DNA of 44,575 bases from Synergistaceae bacterium (GCA_031289775.1 JAITOY010000035.1:1-44575), one strand, 5' to 3'. Positions 1-8,530 are shown, numbered from the stretch's first letter. A program made the numbers and translations. Notes: generated by a model from the sequence alone, not told the origin.

Positions 1-42
1 TTAATCAGGGGGTTACAGGTTCGATTCCTGTGCGATCCACCA
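1..42 (+). tRNA. tRNA-Lys, 3' portion only
   Basis: The window opens inside a tRNA. The T-arm is clear (stem 15-19 with 27-31, loop TTCGATT), followed by the acceptor 3' strand 32-38, discriminator A39 and encoded CCA at 40-42. Counting back from the T-arm puts anticodon bases 35 and 36 at positions 1-2 (TT), with A37 next, so the codon read is AAN. Discriminator A favours Lys over Asn, which normally has G. The first anticodon base lies outside the window, so CTT and TTT cannot be told apart. Confidence 0.85.
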
Positions 43-157
43 GAAATACCAAGGCTTCAGAGGATTTGGCTCTGAGGCCTTTTTTGTGCTTGGTGCCGTA
101 TTGGTGCCAGTCGGCAAAATTTTTCCCCGGCACGGCGGAGCTTGACGCTTTCTGATC
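5..157 (-). pseudogene. Tyrosine integrase C-terminal tail remnant
   Basis: The minus strand holds a 50-codon open frame bounded by TAG at 158-160 and TGA at 5-7. It contains ADWHQYGTKHKKG, which resembles the loose tails of tRNA-targeting tyrosine integrases, and then reads through the tRNA T-arm as VDRTGIEPVTP. Integrases of elements inserted in tRNA genes often end at or in the attachment site, so the position fits. No catalytic residues (R-H-R-Y) remain because the body of the gene is gone. The call rests on one short motif and on placement. Confidence 0.4.
51..86 (+). terminator. Rho-independent terminator after tRNA-Lys
   Basis: A 12-bp stem (51-62 with 70-81, one G-T pair) and a 7-nt loop run into a T-tract at 80-85. 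It lies 9 nt after the tRNA CCA end, where a tRNA terminator is expected. The same bases also lie within the integrase-like tail read on the other strand. Confidence 0.75.
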
Positions 158-253
158 CTATAGGGTAGTATTTCTGTAGACTTGATTATGAGAGGGGGGA
201 TAAAGATGTCGAAGTTGAGGGATGGGGTCGTCAACACTTTTTCGGACAGAAAG

Positions 254-938
254 TTAAGCGACCAGCTTTTCCTTTTCGTGATACCAATTTTTAAGCCACT
301 CCATCGGACTGAGATAGCTTAGCCTCTTTTGCGCACGTCTGGTGTTATAAAATCCCTCGATATAAGCTGTGAAATATGCATCCGGCCGGGACAAGCCAGC
401 GCCCAAATGTTTTTTCGACCGTCCGCTCCACAAGTTCCGCCTTCATTCTTGGCATCATGCTCGACGCCAGCACAACACCGCTCACTACGTCCTTTACCTG
501 ACACAGATATTCGAATCCTTCCCCTGTGCGAATGTAGCTGATGTCGCTTGTCAGAACCTGAAACGGGGAAATTATTTCAAGCCCTTTAGTCAGGTTGGGG
601 AATCCTTCTCCGCGCGACTTCGCGCTGTCCGTCAGCGAATGGCTGCGGCGTCTGCAATGGATACTGCGCAGGCCCTCGCGCTCCATATGGGCGCGGACTT
701 TCCGAAATGATGCTTTATGACCGCGTTTACGCATGATGCCGCTTATGCGTTCCGGGCCATACGTGCCCTCACCCTCGGCAAAAATCTTCCTGACGGCCTC
801 GCCATAAGCGGCTTCCGACGCATCCCGGCGAACTGTATCTTTCTTCCACGTATAGAAGCCGCTCCGCGACACATCCAGAAACTTGGCCCACCTTGCTACC
901 GAATAATCCTGCCGCACTGATATGAATCGGTATCTCAC
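254..938 (-). pseudogene. IS3-family transposase orfB, internally deleted
   Basis: From GTG 938 the frame gives the normal HTH_21-like start (FLDVSRSGFYTWKK) and the beginning of the rve integrase core, with the first catalytic Asp in LTSDISYI. Near position 384 the frame goes wrong and stops at 345. The expected C-terminal end reappears in another frame down to TAA 254-256 (FYNTRRAQKRLSYLSPMEW). The stretch that should carry HSDRG (second Asp) and the catalytic Glu is absent. The protein therefore lacks two of the three DDE residues and cannot be an active transposase. Confidence 0.8.
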
Positions 939-1117
939 TTCTGGAGCCTGGCAAAGTAGGCCGTCGCTTTTTTTAGCATGTCCTGCTCGATTTTCAGCTC
1001 GGCCAGCTCCAGCCGCAATGCCCGGTTCTCTTCCTCCAGCGTCGCAAAACGCGTCTTGTCGCCATCCGCTGTATACCGCTTTCTCCAGCGATACTTCGTC
1101 TCATGAGGTGTGAAAGT
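935..1117 (-). pseudogene. IS3-family orfA, C-terminal part
   Basis: The frame ending at TGA 935-937 encodes a basic segment (KYRWRKRYTADG) and then a leucine-zipper-like stretch ending DMLKKATAYFARLQK, the typical end of IS3 orfA proteins. Its stop overlaps the orfB GTG. The N-terminal helix-turn-helix is not recognisable upstream, so the fragment is probably truncated near 1117. Confidence 0.65.
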
Positions 1118-1120
1118 ATA

Positions 1121-1412
1121 AGCGTCGCTGATGTCGTGAGGCTGGCAAAATCAGCCGTAGCGTACGGGCTCTATGGCTTGAGCCACTATGCGTGATGGAC
1201 GATCGAGAATCGATAAAATCAGCGGCCAAAACAAGGGAAGAGCACTGATTGAAAAATCTAAAAATCATCTTACGGCGAAAGCTCATTTTCAAAATTGGCT
1301 GGACGTGATATCTTTTCACGGCATGGGCTTCATTACATTAAAGAAGCTGAGGCACGGGCGCCGGTTTTGATATCGAAACTACAGAGCGACTGCATACGGA
1401 AGGGGCGGGGTT
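1121..1412. other. Unassigned spacer between IS remnant and galM
   Basis: About 290 bases with no gene I can support. A 60-codon frame on the plus strand (1188-1370) ends in NWLDVISFHGMGFITLKKLRHGRRF-like sequence. It could be a piece of an old mobile gene, but I do not recognise it and it has no ribosome binding site. The galM ribosome binding site (AAGGGG) is at 1401-1406. Confidence 0.4.
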
Positions 1413-2444
1413 ATGAAACTCAGCGTAAAACCATTTGGGGACTCTTCTGCGCATCTGTACAAGTTCGTCAATAAAAACGGGATGGAGCTTACCGTGACCG
1501 ATATTGGCGCGGCCATCACGAGTATTCTCGTTCCCTCGGCGAAGGGACTGCTTGACGTGGCCCTTGGGTACGACTCGTTCGAGGGCTATAAAATGTGCAA
1601 GTCGTTTTACGGCGTCACCGTGGGGCGCATCGCGAACCGCGTGGGTGGAGCGTCCTTCATGCTGGACGGCGTCAGGATCCAGATGGATAAAAACGAGGGG
1701 AAAAACGCGCTGCATGGCGGCAGCGAACCGTATTCAAACCGTATGTGGGCAGCGGACGCGCTTGGCGAGTCTGTTACGTTCCGCCTGAGGAGCCCGGATG
1801 GGGATCAAGGTCTGCCGGGCGCGGCCGATATAGCCGTCACTTACTCGCTTGCCGATGACGACAGCATCGCCATACGCTATCACGCGGTCGCGGACAGAGC
1901 GACGGTCTTCAACCTCACGAACCACTGCTATTTCAACCTCGACGGCCACGACGCCGGGTCGGTAGCCGATCATTATCTCTGGCTTGACTGCGACCGCTTC
2001 GTCGCGATCGACGGCGAGTTCATTCCAACTGGCGAGCTGTCTCCTGTAAATGGAACCCCTATGGACTTCACGAGACCGAAGCAGATCGGGCGAGACCTGG
2101 ACGTCTCGTTCGGGCAGCTCGAGCTCGGCAACGGCTATGACCACAACTACGTTATAAGCGGGCCATCCCTCGAAAGCCCGTGCGCGCGCGCCTGGTCCCT
2201 TGAGAGCGGCGTCGAGATGAGCGTCCGCACAGACCTGCCAGGCGTTCAGTTTTACGGAGGCAACAACATGGGGCTGGACAGCGGCGGCGGAAAGGGCGGC
2301 GCGAGGTACGCGCGCAGGGGAGGCTTCTGCCTCGAGACGCAATTTTTCCCTGACTCGCCGAACAACCCCGGTTTTCCGAGCGCCGTTTTTGCCGCCGGCA
2401 AGCCTTTTGATAGCACGACGGTATATTCATTTTCCCAAAGGTGA
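1413..2444 (+). CDS. galM: Aldose 1-epimerase (mutarotase)
   Basis: GalM interconverts the alpha and beta anomers of aldoses such as galactose and glucose in the cytoplasm and feeds the Leloir pathway. The 343-residue protein has the usual length for the family. Visible motifs are GRIANR near residue 71, HGG near 101, the catalytic-His segment LTNHCYFNL near 168-176, and the catalytic-Glu segment CLETQFF near 306. The ATG start at 1413 has AAGGGG a few bases upstream. No other sugar-catabolism genes adjoin it. It is flanked by an IS remnant and a truncated DUF1848-like start, so it may belong to a rearranged junction next to the mre operon. Confidence 0.93.
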   Translation: MKLSVKPFGDSSAHLYKFVNKNGMELTVTDIGAAITSILVPSAKGLLDVALGYDSFEGYKMCKSFYGVTVGRIANRVGGASFMLDGVRIQMDKNEGKNALHGGSEPYSNRMWAADALGESVTFRLRSPDGDQGLPGAADIAVTYSLADDDSIAIRYHAVADRATVFNLTNHCYFNLDGHDAGSVADHYLWLDCDRFVAIDGEFIPTGELSPVNGTPMDFTRPKQIGRDLDVSFGQLELGNGYDHNYVISGPSLESPCARAWSLESGVEMSVRTDLPGVQFYGGNNMGLDSGGGKGGARYARRGGFCLETQFFPDSPNNPGFPSAVFAAGKPFDSTTVYSFSQR

Positions 2445-2448
2445 CATC

Positions 2449-2538
2449 GTGATCATAAGCGCCAGCAAGCGCACCGATATACCGGGGGAAATTTTTTCCA
2501 GGATTCCCACAGAGGATCGTAAATATGTGGTACTATAG
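2449..2538 (+). pseudogene. DUF1848-like gene start, truncated
   Basis: A GTG at 2449 with AAAGGTG just upstream (overlapping the galM stop) opens a 29-codon frame beginning VIISASKRTDIP. That block is the characteristic N-terminus of DUF1848 proteins, which are usually about 300 residues and of unknown function. After residue 12 the sequence no longer follows the family and TAG arrives at 2536. The simplest reading is a gene once co-transcribed with galM whose body was deleted. A short leader peptide is the alternative. Confidence 0.45.
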
Positions 2539-2544
2539 GATGCA

Positions 2545-2575
2545 CGGAGGTTGACGCCTCCGCTGATGTTTTTGT
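2545..2575 (+). terminator. Possible weak terminator before mreB
   Basis: A 6-bp GC-rich hairpin (CGGAGG 2545-2550 with CCTCCG 2557-2562) is followed after a few bases by TTTTT at 2569-2573. It could end galM transcription. The short stem and 6-nt gap before the T-run make this tentative. Confidence 0.3.
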
Positions 2576-2596
2576 GCGGAAAGCGAGGCAGTGCGG

Positions 2597-3652
2597 ATGT
2601 TTAAATTTCTCTCCGGGCTTTTCAGCCGGGATATTGGAATAGATTTGGGCAGCGCCAACATAGTGGTCTACGTCAAAGGTTGCGGGATAATTATAGACGA
2701 GCCTTCCGTGCTCGCAGTCAGAAAAATCGGCAACAAGGGGAAAAAAGAGGTTATAGCGTTCGGTCATCCGGCCAAGCGGATGATAGGCAAAACCCCTCAG
2801 GGAATAGAGACAGTGCGGCCGCTCCAGCACGGCGTAATCGCGGATTTCGACATGACGGAGCAGATGGTTGGGCATTACATGGTCAGCGCAAACCAGGGGC
2901 GCCGTCTGTTGGCGCATCCTCGCGTAGCGATCTGCGTACCGGCCTGCGTCACGGAGGTTGAAAAGCGCGCTGTCGTCGACGCGACGTTAGGCGCCGGCGC
3001 GAGAGAGGCGTTTGTCGTCGAGGAGCCGCTTGCGGCCGCGCTCGGCACAGGGCTGCCCATAAACGAGCCGCGAGGCAACATGGTAGTCGACATAGGCGGG
3101 GGCACGAGCGAGGTCGCTGTGCTCTCTCTGGGCGGCGTCGTCATAAGCAACTCTCTGCGCACGGCAGGCGACGACCTGGACAGCGCGATCGTAGCCATGC
3201 TGCGCCAGAACTACACCCTCTCGATTGGCGACAGCACGGCGGAGGAGGTCAAGTTCACCATCGGGTCGGTCATACCGCTCGAGGAGGAGCTTGAGATGGA
3301 GGTCAAGGGGCGCGACCTCATGGACGGCCTTCCCAAGGTCGTCAAAGTGACGTCCATCGAGGTGCGCGAGGCCATAGAGCCTATAATAGTCAGGATAGAG
3401 GACATGTTGCGCTACGCGCTCGAGCAGACGCCGCCCGAACTGGTGAAGGACGTCGTAGATCAAGGGCTCGTCCTGACAGGCGGCAGCTCCCAACTGCGCG
3501 GGTTGAGCAACCGCTTTTCCGAGGCGATGAACGTGCCGGTTCATATGGCCGAGCAGCCACTGTACTCGGTAGCGATGGGGCTCGGCAAATTGCTCGAGAC
3601 CGTTGACAGGGGAGACAAGATCGCCGTGACGGTTGACCACTCTACAATATAG
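2597..3652 (+). CDS. mreB: Rod-shape protein MreB
   Basis: MreB is the bacterial actin homologue that forms membrane-bound filaments and guides the elongation machinery. Seen here are the phosphate-1 segment DIGIDLGSANIVVY at the N-terminus, the phosphate-2 segment MVVDIGGGTSEVAV near residue 160, and the adenosine segment LTGGSSQLRGL near 295. The length of 351 residues is normal. I chose ATG 2597 over the GTG two codons upstream because AAGCGAGG (2581-2588) is correctly spaced only for the ATG. It is the first gene of an eight-gene shape and division operon and is followed after 14 bases by mreC. Confidence 0.96.
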   Translation: MFKFLSGLFSRDIGIDLGSANIVVYVKGCGIIIDEPSVLAVRKIGNKGKKEVIAFGHPAKRMIGKTPQGIETVRPLQHGVIADFDMTEQMVGHYMVSANQGRRLLAHPRVAICVPACVTEVEKRAVVDATLGAGAREAFVVEEPLAAALGTGLPINEPRGNMVVDIGGGTSEVAVLSLGGVVISNSLRTAGDDLDSAIVAMLRQNYTLSIGDSTAEEVKFTIGSVIPLEEELEMEVKGRDLMDGLPKVVKVTSIEVREAIEPIIVRIEDMLRYALEQTPPELVKDVVDQGLVLTGGSSQLRGLSNRFSEAMNVPVHMAEQPLYSVAMGLGKLLETVDRGDKIAVTVDHSTI

Positions 3653-3666
3653 AGACAACTGCCGTC

Positions 3667-4467
3667 GTGGTGAGCAAGCTCAATCCGATTCTAGTAAACA
3701 CGCTTCTCGCCTTTTTTTGCGGTTTGCTGTTGCTTTGGTTCTCGTTCGCGTTTCCTGGCGTCACCCAAAGGATGGTCGATCTGTCGGGCGCCGTGTTGCA
3801 CACGCTGGAGCTTCCGGCTCAAGAGTTGCGTCTTTTAGTGCAGGCGACCGGCAACTGGATAATGGAGCGCAAGAGCCTTCAGGATCGAAACAGAGAACTC
3901 GAGTTGGAGAACCTGACGCTCCGCACGGTTCTCCAACGGGCGACGGCGCCAACGCCGCCGCCTGACAGCGCGGTCGGCATGATAGTCGCTCGCGTTACGC
4001 TTCGTTATCCCGACGCGTGGTGGAAGGAAATAAGGATAGACAAAGGTCTCAATCAAGGAGTAATGGTCGGCGCTCCTGCACTGTCCGACGGTTTTATCAT
4101 CGGCAGGGTTGTTCGGGCCGGCGGCGATTATTCATGGGTGGAGCTGGTGACGTCCGCCTCGTTTCTGCTGGCGGCTGTCGTGGACGACACATGGGATCTC
4201 GGCGTGATAAACGGAGACGACATGGGAAATATATGGCTCCTCTACACGCCGCCCGAGGTCGAATTCACTCGCGGGATGGTCGTATCCACAGCACTGGTCG
4301 GCGACTACCTGCCGCCTGGGATACCGATAGGGAATATATGGAGTCAGGGCGAAACCAGGGACGGCTTCATGCCTCAGAAGATCGTGTCCGGCGCGCACCT
4401 GACGCAACTTTACAACGTGCAGATACTGGGGAACGGCGCCGAGAGCGCTCCGCGTATCCCGAAGTGA
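3667..4467 (+). CDS. mreC: Rod-shape-determining protein MreC
   Basis: MreC is a single-pass membrane protein whose periplasmic beta domain links MreB/MreD to PBP2 and RodA. The 266-residue product has one N-terminal transmembrane segment (about residues 9-31), then a coiled-coil region rich in Glu, Leu and Arg (about 60-90), then the MreC beta-barrel portion with GLNQGVMVGAPALSDGFIIG. The start is GTG 3667; a second GTG follows immediately and neither has a good ribosome binding site, which fits translational coupling to mreB. Its stop overlaps the mreD start. Confidence 0.92.
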   Translation: MVSKLNPILVNTLLAFFCGLLLLWFSFAFPGVTQRMVDLSGAVLHTLELPAQELRLLVQATGNWIMERKSLQDRNRELELENLTLRTVLQRATAPTPPPDSAVGMIVARVTLRYPDAWWKEIRIDKGLNQGVMVGAPALSDGFIIGRVVRAGGDYSWVELVTSASFLLAAVVDDTWDLGVINGDDMGNIWLLYTPPEVEFTRGMVVSTALVGDYLPPGIPIGNIWSQGETRDGFMPQKIVSGAHLTQLYNVQILGNGAESAPRIPK

Positions 4468-4934
4468 TCGCCTCTCTGCTCGTCTGGCTTCTTCAGGATT
4501 TCATGCAGGTTCTTGCCATGGGCATAATGCTCGTGCCGGAGTTTTTTCTGCTCGTCGTGCTGTATAAACTGATCTCAGGGCCGCTTGTGTCCGTTCGTAT
4601 CGCCGGGTGGATATGGTTCGCCTTCCTGGGCGGCGTGTTATGGGATCTTCGGTGGGCTGCATCGCCGGGAATGGGCGGCCTCATCAACGTTCTGGCGCTC
4701 GTCCTCGTTTATTGGGTATGGGATCGCACCCCGGCAGGCGGCAGGAGCGCGTTGCTTTTCGCGGCGCTCGCCAGCTGCGCGCATTTCCTCTCAGGAATAG
4801 CGCGCTATGTCGCCTGGGCCGTCCCAAGCCAGGCGGCTCTCAGACTTTTCGCCATACAGCAGCTCCTGGCGGTTCCAGTGTTAGTCGGGCTTTGTATGAT
4901 TTACGCCTTCAAGGTTCCCCAAACCCATGTATAA
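4464..4934 (+). CDS. mreD: Rod-shape-determining protein MreD
   Basis: MreD is a small polytopic membrane protein of the elongasome. The 156-residue product is almost entirely hydrophobic, with about five predicted membrane segments and the family-like stretch FAFLGGVLWDLRWAASPGMGG. The frame is open far upstream, but GTG 4464 in a GTGA overlap with the mreC stop is the natural start and gives the usual MreD length. Identification leans on position between mreC and the PBP2 gene as well as on topology. Confidence 0.85.
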   Translation: MIASLLVWLLQDFMQVLAMGIMLVPEFFLLVVLYKLISGPLVSVRIAGWIWFAFLGGVLWDLRWAASPGMGGLINVLALVLVYWVWDRTPAGGRSALLFAALASCAHFLSGIARYVAWAVPSQAALRLFAIQQLLAVPVLVGLCMIYAFKVPQTHV

Positions 4935-6663
4935 CGGTTTGGAGCGTCTCGATATCGACAAGCGGCTTCTTTACGTCCGCAATATATTCATATTCTCCCT
5001 CTCGTTCCTTGTGGTCGGTCTGGTCTACTTTCAGCTCGTAAAGGCCGACGAGTACGTCGAGCTCGCATCCGGGAACAGACTGAGGATGATACGTCTCCTG
5101 CCGCCGCGCGGCAATATATACGACTCTGGCGGCGTCCCTCTCGCGGTCAACGTCCGCATCTTCGACATAAAGGGATACCCTATGGACATAAGCGGCGAAG
5201 ACGACTACTCGCGCGTCGCGTCACTTTTCGTGAGGCACGGGATCCCGATGACCCCGGATAGTCTTCGCGAGAGCGTAGAGAAGCAGTACGTCGCGCCTTA
5301 CAGTGCCGTCTCGGTCGCCACAAACCTGACATTGGCTCAGGTCTCCGACCTCGTAATGGACTCGGAGTTCTCGCGGATACTCTTCCCGTCGCCGGTCTGG
5401 CGGAGGATTTATCCAGGCGGGGCTCTCATGGCGCATGTTATTGGGTACGTCGGAGAGATAACGAGGGACGAGCTTGAAAACCAACGGGATCTTTATTATC
5501 AGGGCGGAGACATAATAGGGAAAATAGGCATCGAGGCCATGTATGAGGAGGAACTGCGCGGCGTCGTTGGCGACGAGGTTGTAGAGGTCGACTCGCGCGG
5601 GCGGCGTCTGAGGGACGTCAACTACAACGACCCCCAGAAGGGGAACGACATAAAACTGACCCTCGATCTCGCGGCCCAGAGGGAGGCCTCGCGCCTCATG
5701 GATGACCGGCGCGGCGCCATAGTGGCGATGGACGTAAACGACGGCGCCATAAAGGCATTTTTCTCCTCGCCAACGTATGACCCCAACCCTCTGACCTGGG
5801 GCATATCGAGCAAGGAGTGGTCCGCGTTGGTGAGCGACGAGGACAAGCCGATGATGAATCGAGTCATGGGCGGTTCTTATCCGCCTGGATCGACGTTCAA
5901 GGTCGTGACGGCTTCCGCCATCCTCATGGAGAAGGTCGCCGACACAAATTCAACGGTGTTTTGTCCCGGAAGTTTTCAGCTCGGGCCGCAGCGCTTTCGA
6001 TGTTGGAAGAGAACCGGACATGGCACGGAGACGCTTTTTGGCGCAATCCGGGATTCGTGCGACGTTTATTTCTATCAAATGAGCATAAAGCTCGGTATTG
6101 ACAAACTGATCAAGTGGGCGCGCGTACTAGGGGTCGGGGAGAAGACGGGGATCGACCTTCCAGGCGAATCGAGGGGCAACATCGCCGGCAGGGAGTGGAA
6201 GCGCTCGCGCGTCAAGGAGTCCTGGTATCAGGGCGACACAGTGAACTACTCGATCGGACAGGGATTCCTCCTTATGACCCCGCTCCAGCTCGCCAGGACA
6301 TACGCGGCGTTCGCCAACGGCGGAAAGCTGATTGTGCCGCGGCTGAACTCCGAGAAAAAACCGGAGTGGGCCGAGGTTAAAATATCGAAGCCCCACATGG
6401 ATACCATCAGAGGCGGCATACGCGCGGTCGTAGACGTTGGAACCGGGCGAGTGGCCGGCAGATATGGGGTGCAGATCGCAGGCAAAACGGGAACATCGCA
6501 GAACCCTCACGGTGAGGATCATGCCTGGTTTGTCGGTTACGCCCCGGCCGATAAACCCAGGTACGTGGCCGCGGCACTGATAGAGGGGGGCGGCTCCGGC
6601 TCGTCGGTTGCCGGGCCGCTGGTGGCGCAGATGCTGGCATATCTGCTCGAACACGAGAATTGA
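4927..6663 (+). CDS. mrdA: Penicillin-binding protein 2 (peptidoglycan transpeptidase)
   Basis: PBP2 is the monofunctional transpeptidase of lateral-wall synthesis and works with RodA. The 578-residue protein has an N-terminal transmembrane helix (about 17-37), a dimerisation domain with PPRGNIYD near 56, and the penicillin-binding domain. Its three catalytic motifs are visible: PGSTFK (active Ser near residue 322), SCD near 378, and KTGT near 520. The start ATG overlaps the last 8 bases of mreD. The second motif is SxD rather than SxN, as is usual for class B PBP2. Confidence 0.95.
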   Translation: MYNGLERLDIDKRLLYVRNIFIFSLSFLVVGLVYFQLVKADEYVELASGNRLRMIRLLPPRGNIYDSGGVPLAVNVRIFDIKGYPMDISGEDDYSRVASLFVRHGIPMTPDSLRESVEKQYVAPYSAVSVATNLTLAQVSDLVMDSEFSRILFPSPVWRRIYPGGALMAHVIGYVGEITRDELENQRDLYYQGGDIIGKIGIEAMYEEELRGVVGDEVVEVDSRGRRLRDVNYNDPQKGNDIKLTLDLAAQREASRLMDDRRGAIVAMDVNDGAIKAFFSSPTYDPNPLTWGISSKEWSALVSDEDKPMMNRVMGGSYPPGSTFKVVTASAILMEKVADTNSTVFCPGSFQLGPQRFRCWKRTGHGTETLFGAIRDSCDVYFYQMSIKLGIDKLIKWARVLGVGEKTGIDLPGESRGNIAGREWKRSRVKESWYQGDTVNYSIGQGFLLMTPLQLARTYAAFANGGKLIVPRLNSEKKPEWAEVKISKPHMDTIRGGIRAVVDVGTGRVAGRYGVQIAGKTGTSQNPHGEDHAWFVGYAPADKPRYVAAALIEGGGSGSSVAGPLVAQMLAYLLEHEN

Positions 6664-6697
6664 AAATTAAAAAAATTGTTAAGGTGGGTGACTTCTT

Positions 6698-7357
6698 TTG
6701 ATAAAATTAAAGGGTATGTACGACTCGATGGTAAGGTGTATTATATCTGAGGAGCTTGAAGCGGGCGATTTTTCAAAAGAATTTAGCGATATCCGCGAAA
6801 AGAGCCAGCAGTTCCTGCCCGGCGCTAAAGTTGTTCTCGACTTCGGCGGTCGCGGGCTGTCAGAGGAGATTGTCTGCCGGATTCTCTCCGAGTTTGTCTG
6901 GCCATCGATGATTCACGTTGCGGCATGGATAACATACGACGCCGCATCTCAGGATATGCTGAAAAGATCCGGGCTGCCCACTTCGGAGCCGATGCCAGAC
7001 ACGCGCGTGGTCGAAAAGGGAAACATGGGGGCGCTCCTGCTTCACAGATCCCTTCGCTCCGGTCAGAGAGTGGATCACTACGGGGACGTGATAATAGCCG
7101 GGCACGTCAACGACGGCGCAGAGGTGCTTTCAGCGGGGCACGTCATTGTTCTGGGACGTCTCTGCGGCCTCGTTCACGCCGGTTGTGAGGGGGACGAAAA
7201 CACGTCTGTCGTAGCGAGATCGATGGAGGCCATGCAGGTTCGTATCGGGTCGAGAATAGGTTCGCTGGACAGGGGCGCGATATGGTGGGGCAAGATGGTT
7301 ATTGTGAAGGTAAGCGAGGGCTCGGTTCTGATAGACTACTGGCCCGTGATAAAATGA
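6698..7357 (+). CDS. minC: Septum site-determining protein MinC
   Basis: MinC inhibits FtsZ ring assembly and is recruited to the membrane by MinD. The 219-residue product ends in the MinC_C beta-helix domain (about 120-218), with RSGQRVDHYGDVIIAGHVN and GAEVLSAGHVIVLG as the recognisable core. The start is TTG 6698, chosen because AAGGTGGGTG at 6681-6690 is well spaced; the ATG at 6716 has its purine-rich run too close. It opens the min part of the operon, 34 bases after the PBP2 gene. Confidence 0.92.
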   Translation: MIKLKGMYDSMVRCIISEELEAGDFSKEFSDIREKSQQFLPGAKVVLDFGGRGLSEEIVCRILSEFVWPSMIHVAAWITYDAASQDMLKRSGLPTSEPMPDTRVVEKGNMGALLLHRSLRSGQRVDHYGDVIIAGHVNDGAEVLSAGHVIVLGRLCGLVHAGCEGDENTSVVARSMEAMQVRIGSRIGSLDRGAIWWGKMVIVKVSEGSVLIDYWPVIK

Positions 7358-7428
7358 CTAAATGTGCGGTAATAGCGCAGGCCAGTGCCGGCGGATTATT
7401 TTTATAGGTTTATCAGGGAGGAATACTG

Positions 7429-8241
7429 ATGGCATCACGTATTATCGTTGTGACCTCCGGCAAGGGAGGGGTTGGCAAGACCACGACCACCGCAAACCTT
7501 GCCGTAGCATTGGCGAGCATGGGCAACAGAGTCGTCGCGATTGACGGCGACATTGGGCTGAGAAACCTGGACGTGATAATGGGGCTCGAAAACCGTATTG
7601 TCTATACTTTGATCGATGCTCTCGAAGGGATCTGCCGGCTAAACCAGACGCTGATTCGCGATAAGAGGATAGAGAATCTGTACATGATACCGACGGCGCA
7701 GTCCAAGACGAAGGATGCCGTCACGTCCGAACAGATGAAGGGTATCTGCGAGGATCTGCGCAATGACTTCGACTACATTCTGGTCGACAGCCCGGCCGGG
7801 ATAGAAGCGGGTTTCAGGAACGCCGCCGCCGGGGCTGACGAGGCGCTTGTTGTCACGACGCCCGAGGTCTCGGCGGTGCGCGACGGCGACAGGATTATAG
7901 GGCTGCTCGAGTCTATGGATAAGTCGCCCATCCGGCTCATAGTGAACCGCATACGTCCGCAGATGGTGAAAAAAGGGGACATGTTGAGCGTGTCCGACGT
8001 CCTTGACGTGCTGGCAATAGACCTGATAGGGATGGTGCCCGACGATGAGTCCGTCGTCACCAGCTCGAACAAGGGTGAACCGCTCACGCTTTCCACTGAC
8101 TCCCCGGCGTCGAGGGCGTTCAAGAACATCGCGTCCAGGATAGCGGGAAACGACGTGCCGTTTCAGGATTTGGACGGGCTGGACTCAAACGGCAAGGGCT
8201 TCCTTGGCAAGATTAAAAGGGCCTTCTTCGGCCGTTGTTAG
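7429..8241 (+). CDS. minD: Septum site-determining protein MinD (ATPase)
   Basis: MinD is a ParA-type ATPase that binds the membrane in its ATP form and carries MinC. The deviant Walker A SGKGGVGKTT is at residues 9-18, and IDGDIGLRNLD (about 39-49) and LVDSPAG near 117 follow. The C-terminus (KGFLGKIKRAFFGRC) is a short amphipathic helix, the expected membrane-targeting sequence. Length 270 is typical. A strong ribosome binding site (GGGAGG) precedes ATG 7429. Confidence 0.97.
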   Translation: MASRIIVVTSGKGGVGKTTTTANLAVALASMGNRVVAIDGDIGLRNLDVIMGLENRIVYTLIDALEGICRLNQTLIRDKRIENLYMIPTAQSKTKDAVTSEQMKGICEDLRNDFDYILVDSPAGIEAGFRNAAAGADEALVVTTPEVSAVRDGDRIIGLLESMDKSPIRLIVNRIRPQMVKKGDMLSVSDVLDVLAIDLIGMVPDDESVVTSSNKGEPLTLSTDSPASRAFKNIASRIAGNDVPFQDLDGLDSNGKGFLGKIKRAFFGRC

Positions 8242-8256
8242 AGGGGGGAGTATCTC

Positions 8257-8529
8257 ATGGGCTTATTCACAAAATTCTTCGGGAGTCAGAAATCGGGAAA
8301 GATCGCGAGGGACAGACTTCAGCTCGTTCTTGTCCATGACAGGAGCGACATATCGCCGGAGATGATGGAGAATCTGCGGCGCGACATAATAACCGTCATA
8401 AAGAACTACGTCGAGATAGATGAAAACCGTATCGAACTGGATCTCGAGAGGGAGGACAGTTCGGTTGCCCTCGTCGCCAATATACCAGTCATGACGGTGA
8501 GAAGACAGAGGGGGAAAGCTGGGCGCTAG
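8257..8529 (+). CDS. minE: Cell division topological specificity factor MinE
   Basis: MinE displaces MinC and stimulates MinD ATPase, giving pole-to-pole oscillation. The 90-residue protein has the N-terminal membrane/MinD-contact region (FTKFFG) and the anti-MinCD helix followed by the beta-strand topological domain (ARDRLQLVLVHDRSDISPEM). It follows minD by 15 bases with GAGGGGGGAG as ribosome binding site. Confidence 0.95.
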   Translation: MGLFTKFFGSQKSGKIARDRLQLVLVHDRSDISPEMMENLRRDIITVIKNYVEIDENRIELDLEREDSSVALVANIPVMTVRRQRGKAGR

Positions 8530-8530
8530 G

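Larger units (their letters stand above)
223..1120 (-). mobile_element. IS3-family insertion sequence, degraded
   Basis: This is the remnant of an IS3-type element read on the minus strand. It holds an orfA fragment, an overlapping orfB with an internal deletion, and one probable terminal end at 223-248 (starts tggggtcgtc, ends ttcggaca) just beyond the orfB stop. I found no matching inverted copy of this end near 1100-1400, so the orfA side is probably truncated and the left limit given here is approximate. A T7 run at 968-974 (A AAA AAA G on the coding strand) sits in the orfA/orfB overlap and matches the usual programmed -1 frameshift signal of the family. Confidence 0.75.
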
